Shown in pieces: positions 35,925-44,603 of a stretch of DNA of 64,000 bases. Position 1 is the stretch's first letter. Every line of letters begins with the position of its first letter. The notes under the pieces are model-generated. The model made no database searches, had not been told where the DNA came from, and saw only the letters and a program-made list of their open reading frames with translations. The stretch lies in assembly GCA_041319085.1 (NCBI GenBank), contig CP101033.1, positions 3,064,501 to 3,128,500 on the forward strand, written 5' to 3'. The position numbers were made by a program, and so were the translations under genes. The DNA comes from Aeromonas veronii (GTDB lineage Bacteria > Pseudomonadota > Gammaproteobacteria > Enterobacterales > Aeromonadaceae).

Positions 35925-37511
35925 CTATTGCTTCAGCTCTTTTTGTACCTGTGCAAACGACTTGGGCCAGGGCTGACCTTTCAGCAAGGCTGGCGAGAGC
36001 TTGCGAATGGCACTCTTGGCCTGGGTCAGACCAGCATAATCCCCTTGCAGCACCACGTACCAGGGGCTGCCACGGAATTTGGTCTGATAGACCCATACCT
36101 TGCCCGCCAGACCATGCTCGGCGACAAATTGATCCACCGCCTTGGTGTTGCTCGCCCCCATCAGCTGCACACTGTAGTGGTTGCGCGGCTTCTTGTTCAA
36201 GGTGGCGACCGGTGTCAGGGCAACCTTGGGTGCCGGCGCGGCAACCGGCTCGCTGCTGGCGGTGTTGGTGGTAGCCGCAGGCGTTGGGGTTGTCACCGGG
36301 CTCTGTGCCTTGCTGGTGCTGGTGCTGGCTGGCGCCGTGGTTGCAACGGCGCCACTGGTGATTACACCGTTCGGGCTCTTGCCGGTCAGCTCGTCCACCA
36401 CGTCAGTAGGCAGTGCGCCGCTCACCTTGGGTTCGGTCATCAGCTTTTGCACGACCTCGTCAGAGATCACCACCCGACGCCCTTCGTAATTGGTTGATTC
36501 GGTGGTCATGGTTTCGCTCTCCACCGATTTGGGCAGCACTTTCGCTTCCGGCTGCCAATCCTTCACCACCCCGTTGGGATTGCTGGCTGCACCGCTGTTT
36601 TGTGCGCCTTGTGCAGCAGCATCGGCATTCGAGTCACCCGCAGTAAGAGGGTCTCCTCCTGCCACCGGGATCGGCAATGCCGTGTTCTGTGCCGGATCCT
36701 GCAGTGCCGGTTTGCTTTCATGATCAAACAACGCAGGCAACAGGTAGCTCAGCGCCAGCAGGCCGCCTGCGACCAGCGCGATAGCTGTGGCAATCTTCTT
36801 GACAGGCAACTCCGCCTGACGCTTCTTGGGCCTTCTGTCGGTCATGATATCCTCCAGTAACTGCATGATGGTGGACGGATGTCCGTTCGCCGTTTTCAGG
36901 ATCTCTTCCACTTGCAGCTTGGGCAAGAGGGTCGCCGGGATCTTGAGCGCTTTGGCTTTCTCATACAAGAAGATGCGCTGCTCGGGCGGGCTCAGTGGCG
37001 GCACTTCCAGCTCCAGGGCCGGCATGGCGCGCCCTTTGAGCAGCGGTCGTTGCGCACGACACCAGACGTCACTGCCCGAGACGATAATGGCCAGCTGATG
37101 GGGCACCGCCAGGGTATCGTTATGACGGATGATCGCCCACAACTCTCCCAGCAGCTCGGCCGGCAACTGGTCGGCCCGCTCTATCAACAGCAGCAGGGTG
37201 GCAGGCTTGCTCCCCTCCAGCATGCGAAAGAAGCTCTCCGCCAGCGCATCCTGTGGATTGAACAACGGCCGCGCCACTACCTGTGGCAATAACAGCTGAC
37301 GCACATCCACCATCTTCATGGCAGGCGTACCAATCAGGCTTACCACCCGCACTTTTTCCGGCAACACGCCGAGCAGGGATTCGCACAGGGTACCGCGACC
37401 ACAACCGGGTTTACCGGAGAGAAAAATGAAGGGGTGATTGAATTCAATCAGATGCAGCAGCCGGTCAACCAGCTGCCGCTGGGAAGGAAGTTTTAGCAGT
37501 TTATTCGTCAC
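35925..37511 (-). CDS. damX: Cell-division protein DamX (AAA-like domain, TM, SPOR)
   Basis: A 528-residue bitopic inner-membrane protein. The cytoplasmic N-terminal ~230 residues resemble an ExeA-type AAA domain with a P-loop-like [10 protein letters not shown] (33-42) in which the usual Lys is Arg. One transmembrane helix follows near residues 243-265 ([20 protein letters not shown]), then a long Ala/Thr/Pro-rich periplasmic linker and a C-terminal SPOR domain ([20 protein letters not shown] ... WYVVLQGDY) that binds denuded septal peptidoglycan. Its start overlaps the end of aroB by 11 bases, indicating coupling. Confidence 0.93.
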   Translation of the reverse strand: MTNKLLKLPSQRQLVDRLLHLIEFNHPFIFLSGKPGCGRGTLCESLLGVLPEKVRVVSLIGTPAMKMVDVRQLLLPQVVARPLFNPQDALAESFFRMLEGSKPATLLLLIERADQLPAELLGELWAIIRHNDTLAVPHQLAIIVSGSDVWCRAQRPLLKGRAMPALELEVPPLSPPEQRIFLYEKAKALKIPATLLPKLQVEEILKTANGHPSTIMQLLEDIMTDRRPKKRQAELPVKKIATAIALVAGGLLALSYLLPALFDHESKPALQDPAQNTALPIPVAGGDPLTAGDSNADAAAQGAQNSGAASNPNGVVKDWQPEAKVLPKSVESETMTTESTNYEGRRVVISDEVVQKLMTEPKVSGALPTDVVDELTGKSPNGVITSGAVATTAPASTSTSKAQSPVTTPTPAATTNTASSEPVAAPAPKVALTPVATLNKKPRNHYSVQLMGASNTKAVDQFVAEHGLAGKVWVYQTKFRGSPWYVVLQGDYAGLTQAKSAIRKLSPALLKGQPWPKSFAQVQKELKQ

Positions 37512-38583
37512 GACCAGACTCGATCACCGCCAGCAACTCGGCATCGGACACATCCCCCACCACCTGCGCATGGCCGATGCCAACCGGCAACACCAGACGC
37601 AGCTTGCCTTCCAGCACCTTCTTGTCACGGCGCATATGGCGAATAAAGGCGGCGAAATCCATCTCGGCAGGCGCATGAATGGGCAGATTGGCGGCCAGCA
37701 GCAGGGCGCGCACACGCGCAACGTCCGCTTCGCTCATTTCGCCACGGGCCTGCGCAGTCCAGGCAGCCAGCATGGTGCCGGCGGATACTGCTTCACCGTG
37801 CAGCCAGTTACCATAACCTTGCTCGGCCTCGATGGCATGACCAAAGGTGTGGCCCAAATTGAGCAGCGCACGGACGCCGTGCTCGGTCTCATCCTGACCG
37901 ACCACATCGGCTTTGATCTCGCAGCAGCGTTTGATGGCGTAGGCCAGCGCGGCAGGTTCCAGCTGTTGCAGACGCACCATGTTCTGCTCCAGCCAGCTGA
38001 AGAAATCAGCATCCCAAATGATGCCGTACTTGATCACCTCGGCCATCCCCGCGGCAAATTCGCGGGCAGGCAAGGTACTCAGACATTCGGTATCGATAAC
38101 AACCTGTTTAGGCTGATAAAAAGCCCCAATCATGTTCTTGCCGAGGGGGTGGTTGACAGCGGTTTTACCGCCGACAGAGGAGTCGACCTGGGAGAGCAGG
38201 GTGGTCGGGATCTGGATAAAAGGAATGCCACGTTGATAGCTTGCTGCCGCAAAGCCCACCAGATCCCCGATCACGCCGCCCCCCAGAGCGATCAGTGTCG
38301 TATCGCGCCCATGGTTGGTTTCAAGCAGAGCAGACATGATCTGCTCAAAGGTCGCCAGGTTCTTGTATGCCTCGCCGTCAGGCAGGATCAGGTGTTCAAC
38401 CTGAAAACCCGACAGCAGGGCCGTTACCCGTTCAAGATAGAGCGGAGCAACGACCGTGTTGGTCACTATCATCACCCGCTTGCCCTTAATGGTCGATACC
38501 AGCGCCTCGGGGCGCTGCAACAACCCGGCAGCTATCTCGATGGGATAGCTGCGTTCACCCAGTTCGACCTTCAACCGTTCCAT
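37501..38583 (-). CDS. aroB: 3-dehydroquinate synthase
   Basis: NAD- and metal-dependent second step of the shikimate pathway. Of its 360 residues, [18 protein letters not shown] binds NAD, and [21 protein letters not shown] and [18 protein letters not shown], with the zinc-ligand histidines, form the active site. It follows aroK by 14 bp and overlaps damX. Confidence 0.98.
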   Translation of the reverse strand: MERLKVELGERSYPIEIAAGLLQRPEALVSTIKGKRVMIVTNTVVAPLYLERVTALLSGFQVEHLILPDGEAYKNLATFEQIMSALLETNHGRDTTLIALGGGVIGDLVGFAAASYQRGIPFIQIPTTLLSQVDSSVGGKTAVNHPLGKNMIGAFYQPKQVVIDTECLSTLPAREFAAGMAEVIKYGIIWDADFFSWLEQNMVRLQQLEPAALAYAIKRCCEIKADVVGQDETEHGVRALLNLGHTFGHAIEAEQGYGNWLHGEAVSAGTMLAAWTAQARGEMSEADVARVRALLLAANLPIHAPAEMDFAAFIRHMRRDKKVLEGKLRLVLPVGIGHAQVVGDVSDAELLAVIESGRDE

Positions 38584-38597
38584 GGACGTCCTCTAGA

Positions 38598-39116
38598 TTA
38601 CATACCGATCAGCTTTACAATTTGATTGGCAACGATTTTTGCGCTCTGGTCATCGGTATGCACAACAAAGTCGGCAACCTCTTCGTACAGGGCATTGCGC
38701 TCTTGCGCCAGACGTTCCAGCACTTCGCGTGCCGGTTCTTCGGTCTGTAGCAGAGGGCGGCGTTTGTCTCGCTGTGTGCGCGCCAACTGCTTTTCAATAG
38801 TGGTTTCGAGGTAGACCACGATGCCACGAGCAGACAACTTGTTGCGGGTTTCGCGACTCTTGATGGCACCGCCACCCGTCGCCAACACGATACCCTGCTG
38901 CTCTGACAATTCGCCGATCACCTTCTCTTCGCGAATCCGGAACCCTTCTTCGCCTTCAACATCGAACACCCAGCCGATATCAGCACCACTGCGGCGCTCA
39001 ATCTCATGATCTGAGTCGAAAAACTCCATATGCAGTTGTTCTGCCAGATGTCTACCTATGGTGCTCTTGCCCGCACCCATGGGACCTATCAGGAAAATAT
39101 TGCGTTTCTCAGCCAT
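38598..39116 (-). CDS. aroK: Shikimate kinase I
   Basis: Phosphorylates shikimate with ATP. The 172-residue P-loop kinase has [11 protein letters not shown] at residues 11-21, the shikimate-binding [13 protein letters not shown], and [13 protein letters not shown], with [13 protein letters not shown] as the lid. It lies between pilQ and aroB in the conserved order. Confidence 0.98.
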   Translation of the reverse strand: MAEKRNIFLIGPMGAGKSTIGRHLAEQLHMEFFDSDHEIERRSGADIGWVFDVEGEEGFRIREEKVIGELSEQQGIVLATGGGAIKSRETRNKLSARGIVVYLETTIEKQLARTQRDKRRPLLQTEEPAREVLERLAQERNALYEEVADFVVHTDDQSAKIVANQIVKLIGM

Positions 39117-39307
39117 GTCTTTTCGTTAGTAATTACAAACTGTACGACCCCGATGAACACTGGATCGGGGTACCTATGAACCTTATCTTGCGATGGATCA
39201 GGAGGGGGATTATCTCAATAGATATCAGGACTGGCAACCGCAGCCCTTACGCCCCAGCCTCGTTGGGGCGTAAGGTTATATGTGTTTTACCCTCACATGT
39301 AAAGCAT

Positions 39308-41533
39308 TCAGAAGGCGTCGGTGACTATCTTGGGCGTCACGAAAATCAGCAATTCCCGCTTTTTGTTCTCGCTGGTGGTCTTGCGGAACAGGGCTCCCAA
39401 TCCGGGGATATCGCCCAGCAGCGGCACCTTGGTCACATCGCTCTTGATGGTCTGCTGATAGATACCGCCGAGCACCAGCGTCTCGCCATTGTTCACCAAC
39501 ACCTGAGTGGTGATGGACTGGGCGTTGATGGAGACAGCATCACCGGTACCGGTTGGCACGGTTTCACCCTTGGTATCCTGGGTCACGGTCAGATCGAGAA
39601 TCACCCGATTGTCAGGGGTGATCTGCGGGGTAACCTTCAAGCTCAATACCGCCTTCTTGAAGGTGACCGAGGTTGCCCCACTGGAAGAGGACTCCACATA
39701 GGGGATCTCGGTACCCTGTTCGATCAACGCCGGTTTCTGGTTCGCCGTGGTCACCCGCGGACTGGCGATAATCTCGGCCTTGCTCTCTTTTTCCAGCGCC
39801 GATAACTCGAGATCCAGCAAGGTGCCATCAGCCAGACGGGCCACCTGGAAGGCCAAAGTACCGGCCGCATTGGTCACCGGCAGGTTGACGTTCATCCGAT
39901 CGTCTGCTGTCGGTCTGGTAATTGTCGAACCGCCATTGTTGTTACCAGAACTATCATTCCCCTCGATAGAGCCGGACGTACTGTTGCCATGACCATCGTT
40001 CTTGGTCACCCCCCACCGCACCCCAAGCGCCTCATCAAAGCCATCATCAATAGTCACCATCCGCGCCTCGATAACCACCTGCTTGACCGGTATATCGAGG
40101 ATATCAAGCATCCGCTTGATGCTGCTGATGACCTCTGCCGTGTCTTTGACTACCAGCACGTTGGTGCGCTCATCGACACTCACCGCCCCGCGGGATGACA
40201 GCAGCTTGGTGCTTTCGGAAGAGAGCAGAGCCGCCACTTCCGAGGCCTTGGCATAGTTGATCTGCAGATATTCGGTATAGAGCTGTGCCAAATCAGCAAC
40301 CTGATTGCGGCTCTCCAGTTGTTGTTTCTCGCGTGCGGCAATTTCCTCTGCCGGCGCCACCAGCAGAATGTTGTTGTCCAACCGCTTGTCGAGACCCCGC
40401 ACCTTCAAAATGATGTCGAGCGCCTGTTCCCACGGCACCCCGTCCAGACGCAGGGTGATATTGCCAGACACAGAATCTGTGGTTACCAGGTTGAGATTGT
40501 TGAAATCGGCGATCAGCTGCAGCACGGTACGAACAGGAATATCCTGGAAGTTCAATGAGATGGGCTTGCCCTGATACTGCTTGGATGCCGTGGCCGTCGT
40601 CCGCTTTTTCACCTCGATAATGAAGAGCTTGTCTGCCTGATCGTAGCGGTAATCAAACTGACCATTGATCGACAGCTCAAACAGGGTATCGCTCCCCTGC
40701 CGGGAGACTTCAACCTGGGAGACCGGCGTCGCAAAATCCTGCACATTGATCAGATTAAGCAAACCATCCGGCACCCGAGTGCCATGAAACTTGGCCAGAA
40801 CGGTCTGGCCACGGCTACTCACATCAACGGCCGCTGAGCTGTTATCCAGCGTGACCAGAAACTCCCCCTGACCCTCTTTGCCACGACGAAAATCCACACC
40901 GGTCACCGAGTTGAAATAGGCGCCGCCTCCACTGCTCTGATTGTTGTTGAGCACCGGCTTGCTAGCGGGCTGCGTTGCTACCGGCGTTGTCGCGGGCGCC
41001 ACAGGCATCGACCGAGCAACAACCTGAGGATTGAGCAGCCCCGAGGGAGAGGGAGTGGCCACCATCGCAGAGGGCGCTGGCACAGGGGTAGCCGAGGCTG
41101 TGGGGGCAATGAGGGCGCTCTCACCACTGATGAGCCCGGAGGACGCCCCCTCACCCACTGACACCAGCAATTTGTTACCCTGTTGCTGCACCTGATAAGG
41201 GGCCAGCTGATCGAGCGCGATCTTGATATCCAGACCCGCCCCCTTGCCCTCAACCTTGATATTATCAACCCCCCGGCGCTGGATCGACAGCGGGTTCACT
41301 TTGAGCGCCCCCACCGCACCGGGAACATGCAACAACAACTGATTGGGTTGATAAGAGAGACGATCGGTAAAGCCGGTGACCGGCTCACTGAAACTGAGCT
41401 CCACCAGCAATTGATCGGCAAGCAGCGGATTGACCTTGATCTCCTGCAGGGTTGCCACTGCCCACACCTGACTAAAGGCGCTGGCGCAAAACAGCAAAGC
41501 CACTTTGGATACACTCTCTATTGTTGTTCTCAT
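39308..41533 (-). CDS. pilQ: Type IV pilus secretin PilQ
   Basis: Outer-membrane secretin through which the type IV pilus leaves the cell. The 741-residue precursor has a signal peptide (MRTTIESVSKVALLFCASAF, cleavage near VWA), two AMIN domains that bind peptidoglycan (residues ~30-300) separated by a Pro/Ala/Thr linker, secretin N domains (ISLNFQDIPVRTVLQLIADF) and the C-terminal secretin core (SKAEIIASPRVTTANQKPALIEQG, VLVNNGETLVLGGIY). An Asn/Ser/Gly-rich insert near residues 505-535 lies before the core. The start at ATG 41533 is followed by a typical signal sequence; a longer frame reads into pilP. Confidence 0.96.
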   Translation of the reverse strand: MRTTIESVSKVALLFCASAFSQVWAVATLQEIKVNPLLADQLLVELSFSEPVTGFTDRLSYQPNQLLLHVPGAVGALKVNPLSIQRRGVDNIKVEGKGAGLDIKIALDQLAPYQVQQQGNKLLVSVGEGASSGLISGESALIAPTASATPVPAPSAMVATPSPSGLLNPQVVARSMPVAPATTPVATQPASKPVLNNNQSSGGGAYFNSVTGVDFRRGKEGQGEFLVTLDNSSAAVDVSSRGQTVLAKFHGTRVPDGLLNLINVQDFATPVSQVEVSRQGSDTLFELSINGQFDYRYDQADKLFIIEVKKRTTATASKQYQGKPISLNFQDIPVRTVLQLIADFNNLNLVTTDSVSGNITLRLDGVPWEQALDIILKVRGLDKRLDNNILLVAPAEEIAAREKQQLESRNQVADLAQLYTEYLQINYAKASEVAALLSSESTKLLSSRGAVSVDERTNVLVVKDTAEVISSIKRMLDILDIPVKQVVIEARMVTIDDGFDEALGVRWGVTKNDGHGNSTSGSIEGNDSSGNNNGGSTITRPTADDRMNVNLPVTNAAGTLAFQVARLADGTLLDLELSALEKESKAEIIASPRVTTANQKPALIEQGTEIPYVESSSSGATSVTFKKAVLSLKVTPQITPDNRVILDLTVTQDTKGETVPTGTGDAVSINAQSITTQVLVNNGETLVLGGIYQQTIKSDVTKVPLLGDIPGLGALFRKTTSENKKRELLIFVTPKIVTDAF

Positions 41534-41549
41534 TGCTGTTCGTCCCTGA

Positions 41550-42083
41550 TTATTGTTTTTCTTGCACATTGGCCATCGCCAACTGGGTTTCTCTTGTTAC
41601 CCAGCACCCCTTCCCATCTGGAATGGTTTCCAGCAAATCCACGGCCGTGTCGGTGATCTTGATGATACGCCCCTGATCAAGGCCCATATACTGGTTGAGT
41701 CCGACCCGCATCGATTTGCCATCCGGGGTACTGATCAGGGCCCATAACTGCCCCGCCTTACCCAAAGAGCCATGCATCGACAGACTGGCCAACGAATAAT
41801 TTTCCAGCACCTCTTTCTCCCGTTCCAGCAAGGTCTGAGCACAATCCGGCTGAACCTTGGCTGTGCTTGTACTTCCGACTGTCGTCTCTGGCTGGGGAAC
41901 CATAAAAGGGCTGCGCAACTCGCGCTGTTGGTAGTGCATGGGGGAAAAAGGCTTCAGCTCGGGCAAGGGCTCGATAGGTATCGGCGGTCTTGCTTTGGTC
42001 TGGGCGACATAACTATCCATGTCCTCTGGGCCACCACACGCAGCCAGCAAGAGGGCAGGCAACAACCAGCAGATGCGTCTCAT
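41550..42083 (-). CDS. pilP: Type IV pilus lipoprotein PilP
   Basis: Inner-membrane lipoprotein linking the PilMNO platform to PilQ. The 177-residue precursor has a lipobox LLAAC with the lipidated cysteine at residue 16. A disordered Pro-rich stretch follows (RPPIPIEPLPELKPF), then a compact beta domain (SLGKAGQLWALISTPDGKSMRVGLNQYMG). Its start overlaps the pilO stop by 4 bases. A 16-bp spacer follows before pilQ. Confidence 0.94.
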   Translation of the reverse strand: MRRICWLLPALLLAACGGPEDMDSYVAQTKARPPIPIEPLPELKPFSPMHYQQRELRSPFMVPQPETTVGSTSTAKVQPDCAQTLLEREKEVLENYSLASLSMHGSLGKAGQLWALISTPDGKSMRVGLNQYMGLDQGRIIKITDTAVDLLETIPDGKGCWVTRETQLAMANVQEKQ

Positions 42084-42679
42084 TGTTTCGGCTCCACTGT
42101 TTTACCGTTGTACTTGTAGGTCTTGGCCAGCATCGACATCGAAATCAGATCTCCTGCATCCTTGCTCTGACCCAGGGTGAAGGAGTCAAGGATGACGATG
42201 CGGGGCAAGGCCGCCATGTCAGCCGTGAACTTGCCAATTTCATGGTAAGTGCCCACGACTTCGATACGCATCGGAAGCTCGGTCGAAAACTCGTGCTTGA
42301 GCTCGGGTTCCCAGTTGATCCGGTTCAGTTTCAGACCGTTGTCGGTAGCAATAAAGCTGATATCGTCCAGCAGACCGGCGACCTCATGGGTATTTGGCAA
42401 CTGCTTGAGCTGGGTATCGACCAGTTGCTCAAGTTGAACCATCTGTGCCTTGTATGCCCCCAGGTTGGCAGCCAACATCGCTTTGCTTTCAAACTGGGTT
42501 TTCAGCTCGGCCTCCTTCCCCGCTTCCTGAGTCAAATTGGTCAGGGAGTTGGCAATCACATAGTAGTAGATGAGGCCACCGGTCAACACGCAGCAAAAAA
42601 AGATGAAGATCCCTTTTGCCCATTTTGGCCAGCTTGCTATGTCATTGATATCCAGCTCGTTGAGTTGCTGAAGGTTCAT
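42080..42679 (-). CDS. pilO: Type IV pilus inner-membrane protein PilO
   Basis: The 199-residue bitopic protein has a short cytoplasmic N-terminus (MNLQQLNELDINDIASWPKW), one transmembrane helix (IFIFFCCVLTGGLIYYYVI), a coiled coil and a periplasmic ferredoxin-like domain (LPMRIEVVGTYHEIGKF). It pairs with PilN. It overlaps pilN and pilP by 4 bases on each side, so the operon is tightly coupled. Confidence 0.95.
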   Translation of the reverse strand: MNLQQLNELDINDIASWPKWAKGIFIFFCCVLTGGLIYYYVIANSLTNLTQEAGKEAELKTQFESKAMLAANLGAYKAQMVQLEQLVDTQLKQLPNTHEVAGLLDDISFIATDNGLKLNRINWEPELKHEFSTELPMRIEVVGTYHEIGKFTADMAALPRIVILDSFTLGQSKDAGDLISMSMLAKTYKYNGKTVEPKQ

Positions 42680-43254
42680 TTTTGCTCCTTGGCCACATTC
42701 CCTGCAGCCGCAGCATTGTTGGCGATCAGGAACATCATGGAAAACTGGCTCAATGACACGGGCGCAACATCAGCCGCAAAAATAGTGCTTATCTTTGATT
42801 GGCCCAACCAGCCGGAACCATCAATCCGTCGCATCATGCTGGCCACCCGGCCATAAGCTTCAGTCTTGCCATTTACATCGATAATATTGTTCTGCATCGA
42901 GAGGGTATTGAGGTACACCCCATTGGGCACCAGTGAAGGCAGCTGATTGAAGAGGCGAACGGGCACATTGCGGCGCAGCTGCAACTGCTCGATGAGCTGC
43001 ATCCGATCGATCAGATCCTTGCGACGCTCCTTAAGCAGACGGATCTCCCCCAGCTGGGCATCCAGAATAGTCATCTCCTGAACCAGCCGCTGGTTGCGCT
43101 GCTGCTGGGCGAGGATCTGGCGATCGACCAGCCAGTTGGCAAAAAATCCCAGCGCGACCGTAGCCAGCACAAAAAAAACCAGCAAGACCCCGAACTGCTT
43201 CTTTTGGCGCTGGGCCAGGGCTTCACGCCAGGGCAGAAGATTTATATTTGACAT
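42676..43254 (-). CDS. pilN: Type IV pilus inner-membrane protein PilN
   Basis: The 192-residue bitopic protein opens with the conserved cytoplasmic motif SNINLLPWREALAQ that binds PilM. A transmembrane helix follows (LLVFFVLATVALGFFANWLV), then a coiled coil (QQRNQRLVQEMTILDAQLGEI) and a small periplasmic domain. Its start lies 13 bases inside pilM. Confidence 0.95.
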   Translation of the reverse strand: MSNINLLPWREALAQRQKKQFGVLLVFFVLATVALGFFANWLVDRQILAQQQRNQRLVQEMTILDAQLGEIRLLKERRKDLIDRMQLIEQLQLRRNVPVRLFNQLPSLVPNGVYLNTLSMQNNIIDVNGKTEAYGRVASMMRRIDGSGWLGQSKISTIFAADVAPVSLSQFSMMFLIANNAAAAGNVAKEQK

Positions 43255-44303
43255 GGTGTGAAACTCCTCAGAGCCAACCCGAATGCCGTCATATATTTAG
43301 CGCCATGTACCAGCTCGGCCTCCCCTTTCGGTTTGCCAAACAGGGCGAACAGATCCGGGTGCAATACCTCGCAATTGACCTCTTCTTTTACCTGTACCAA
43401 CAAACCGGGCAGCAGACTGCCTCCTCCTGTCAGCACCAGTTTTGCGATGTCGCGATAGCCCGATGAGCTGCAAAAGAGCTGGATATTGCGCCGCACCTGC
43501 TGCAACAGCAAGTTGATGTGGGGCATCAGCACATCCAGTTCATGGTCCACGGGCAAGGTACCTTTGGTTTTGGCCTGCTCAGCCTCATCAAGCGCCATGC
43601 CATAAAAGGAGGAGAGCGCCTGGCTGTATTGGTCGCCGCCGAAGTTTTGCAAACGGGAGTAGATCACCTCGCCTTTGACCAAGGCGGCAAAGGTCATGGC
43701 GCTGGCACCGATGTCGATCACCCCGATCGGCCGTTCACTCTCTTGCAATTCGGGCAGACAAGTCACCACGGCACGGCCCAGCGCGTGAGCGCCCACATCC
43801 ACCACCTTGACAACGATATCGGCTTCGGCCAGAGCGCTGACCCGGCCATTGACGCTCTCGGTGCGGGCTGCACTCAGCAGGACATCCTGACGATCGTCAC
43901 CGCTGTTGGTGCTGAGCACCTCAAAATCGAGGCTCACTTCGTCGAGGGGGAAGGGAATGATCTGTTCGGCCTCCAACTGCACCTGATTTTCCAGCTCCTT
44001 GTCGTTAAGACGAGCATCAATCTGGATCACCTTGGTGATCACATTGGAGCCAGTCACCGCGGTGGCAGCATAGTCACTGTGGCCCTGAATAAGGCGCTTG
44101 AGGGTCTTGAGAGATTGGCTGACGCGTTCGATATCCTGCAACTGATAATCGATCAGTGTCCCTTTCGGGGTAGGAACATCGGCGACTGACTCTAGATGCA
44201 GCTTACCCGGGCGGCCACTGAGGGTGACGGCCTTGATGGTCTGACTACCGAAATCAATGCCCACCAGAGGGAGGAGGGAGCCCTTATTAAATAGCCCAAA
44301 CAT
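43242..44303 (-). CDS. pilM: Type IV pilus assembly ATPase PilM
   Basis: Cytoplasmic actin/FtsA-like ATPase of the pilus platform, 353 residues. It has the phosphate-1 motif VGIDFGSQTIKAVTL near the N-terminus, GVIDIGASAMTFAALV (phosphate-2) and LTGGGSLLPGLLVQV (adenosine motif). First gene of pilMNOPQ, divergent from mrcA. I use the ATG at 44303 (MFGLFNKGS); an ATG four codons upstream is possible. Confidence 0.95.
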   Translation of the reverse strand: MFGLFNKGSLLPLVGIDFGSQTIKAVTLSGRPGKLHLESVADVPTPKGTLIDYQLQDIERVSQSLKTLKRLIQGHSDYAATAVTGSNVITKVIQIDARLNDKELENQVQLEAEQIIPFPLDEVSLDFEVLSTNSGDDRQDVLLSAARTESVNGRVSALAEADIVVKVVDVGAHALGRAVVTCLPELQESERPIGVIDIGASAMTFAALVKGEVIYSRLQNFGGDQYSQALSSFYGMALDEAEQAKTKGTLPVDHELDVLMPHINLLLQQVRRNIQLFCSSSGYRDIAKLVLTGGGSLLPGLLVQVKEEVNCEVLHPDLFALFGKPKGEAELVHGAKYMTAFGLALRSFTPCQI

Positions 44304-44555
44304 ATACACGTCCATGCGTTATTTGGTGTTATTCCTGAACTGAGTGTAGGACACCCGATCAGAGGAGTACTGGAATCATCCTAAATGCTCTAACTATCAA
44401 TGTCATAAAGTTTATACCGAAAAGTGACCCATCTCGCTTTCTTCATCACGCAGTACCCTCCTTGGTTATTGTTTCCTGTAATGCTAACCTCTCGCATCCT
44501 TTTGAGGCAGGTGGCTCGCCACAGGAAAACCTCGAATTTTCCATGGCAAAAGGGC

Positions 44556-44561
44556 TATACT
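44556..44561 (+). promoter_or_regulatory. Possible mrcA promoter -10
   Basis: TATACT lies 43 bases before the mrcA ATG and is followed by the G+C-rich TGCGCCCG. The -35 is weak. The ~300-bp divergent space to pilM otherwise shows no clear operators. Confidence 0.4.
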
Positions 44562-44603
44562 CTGCGCCCGTTGGTTAATTTTAAGACGATTGGTAGTTCT
44601 TCC

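Noticed and set aside
39245..39275. A 12-bp perfect palindrome CCTTACGCCCCA / TGGGGCGTAAGG between aroK and pilQ
   Set aside because: Not called a terminator because neither strand has a T-run after the stem. It might be a REP unit or a processing site, but no second copy was seen.
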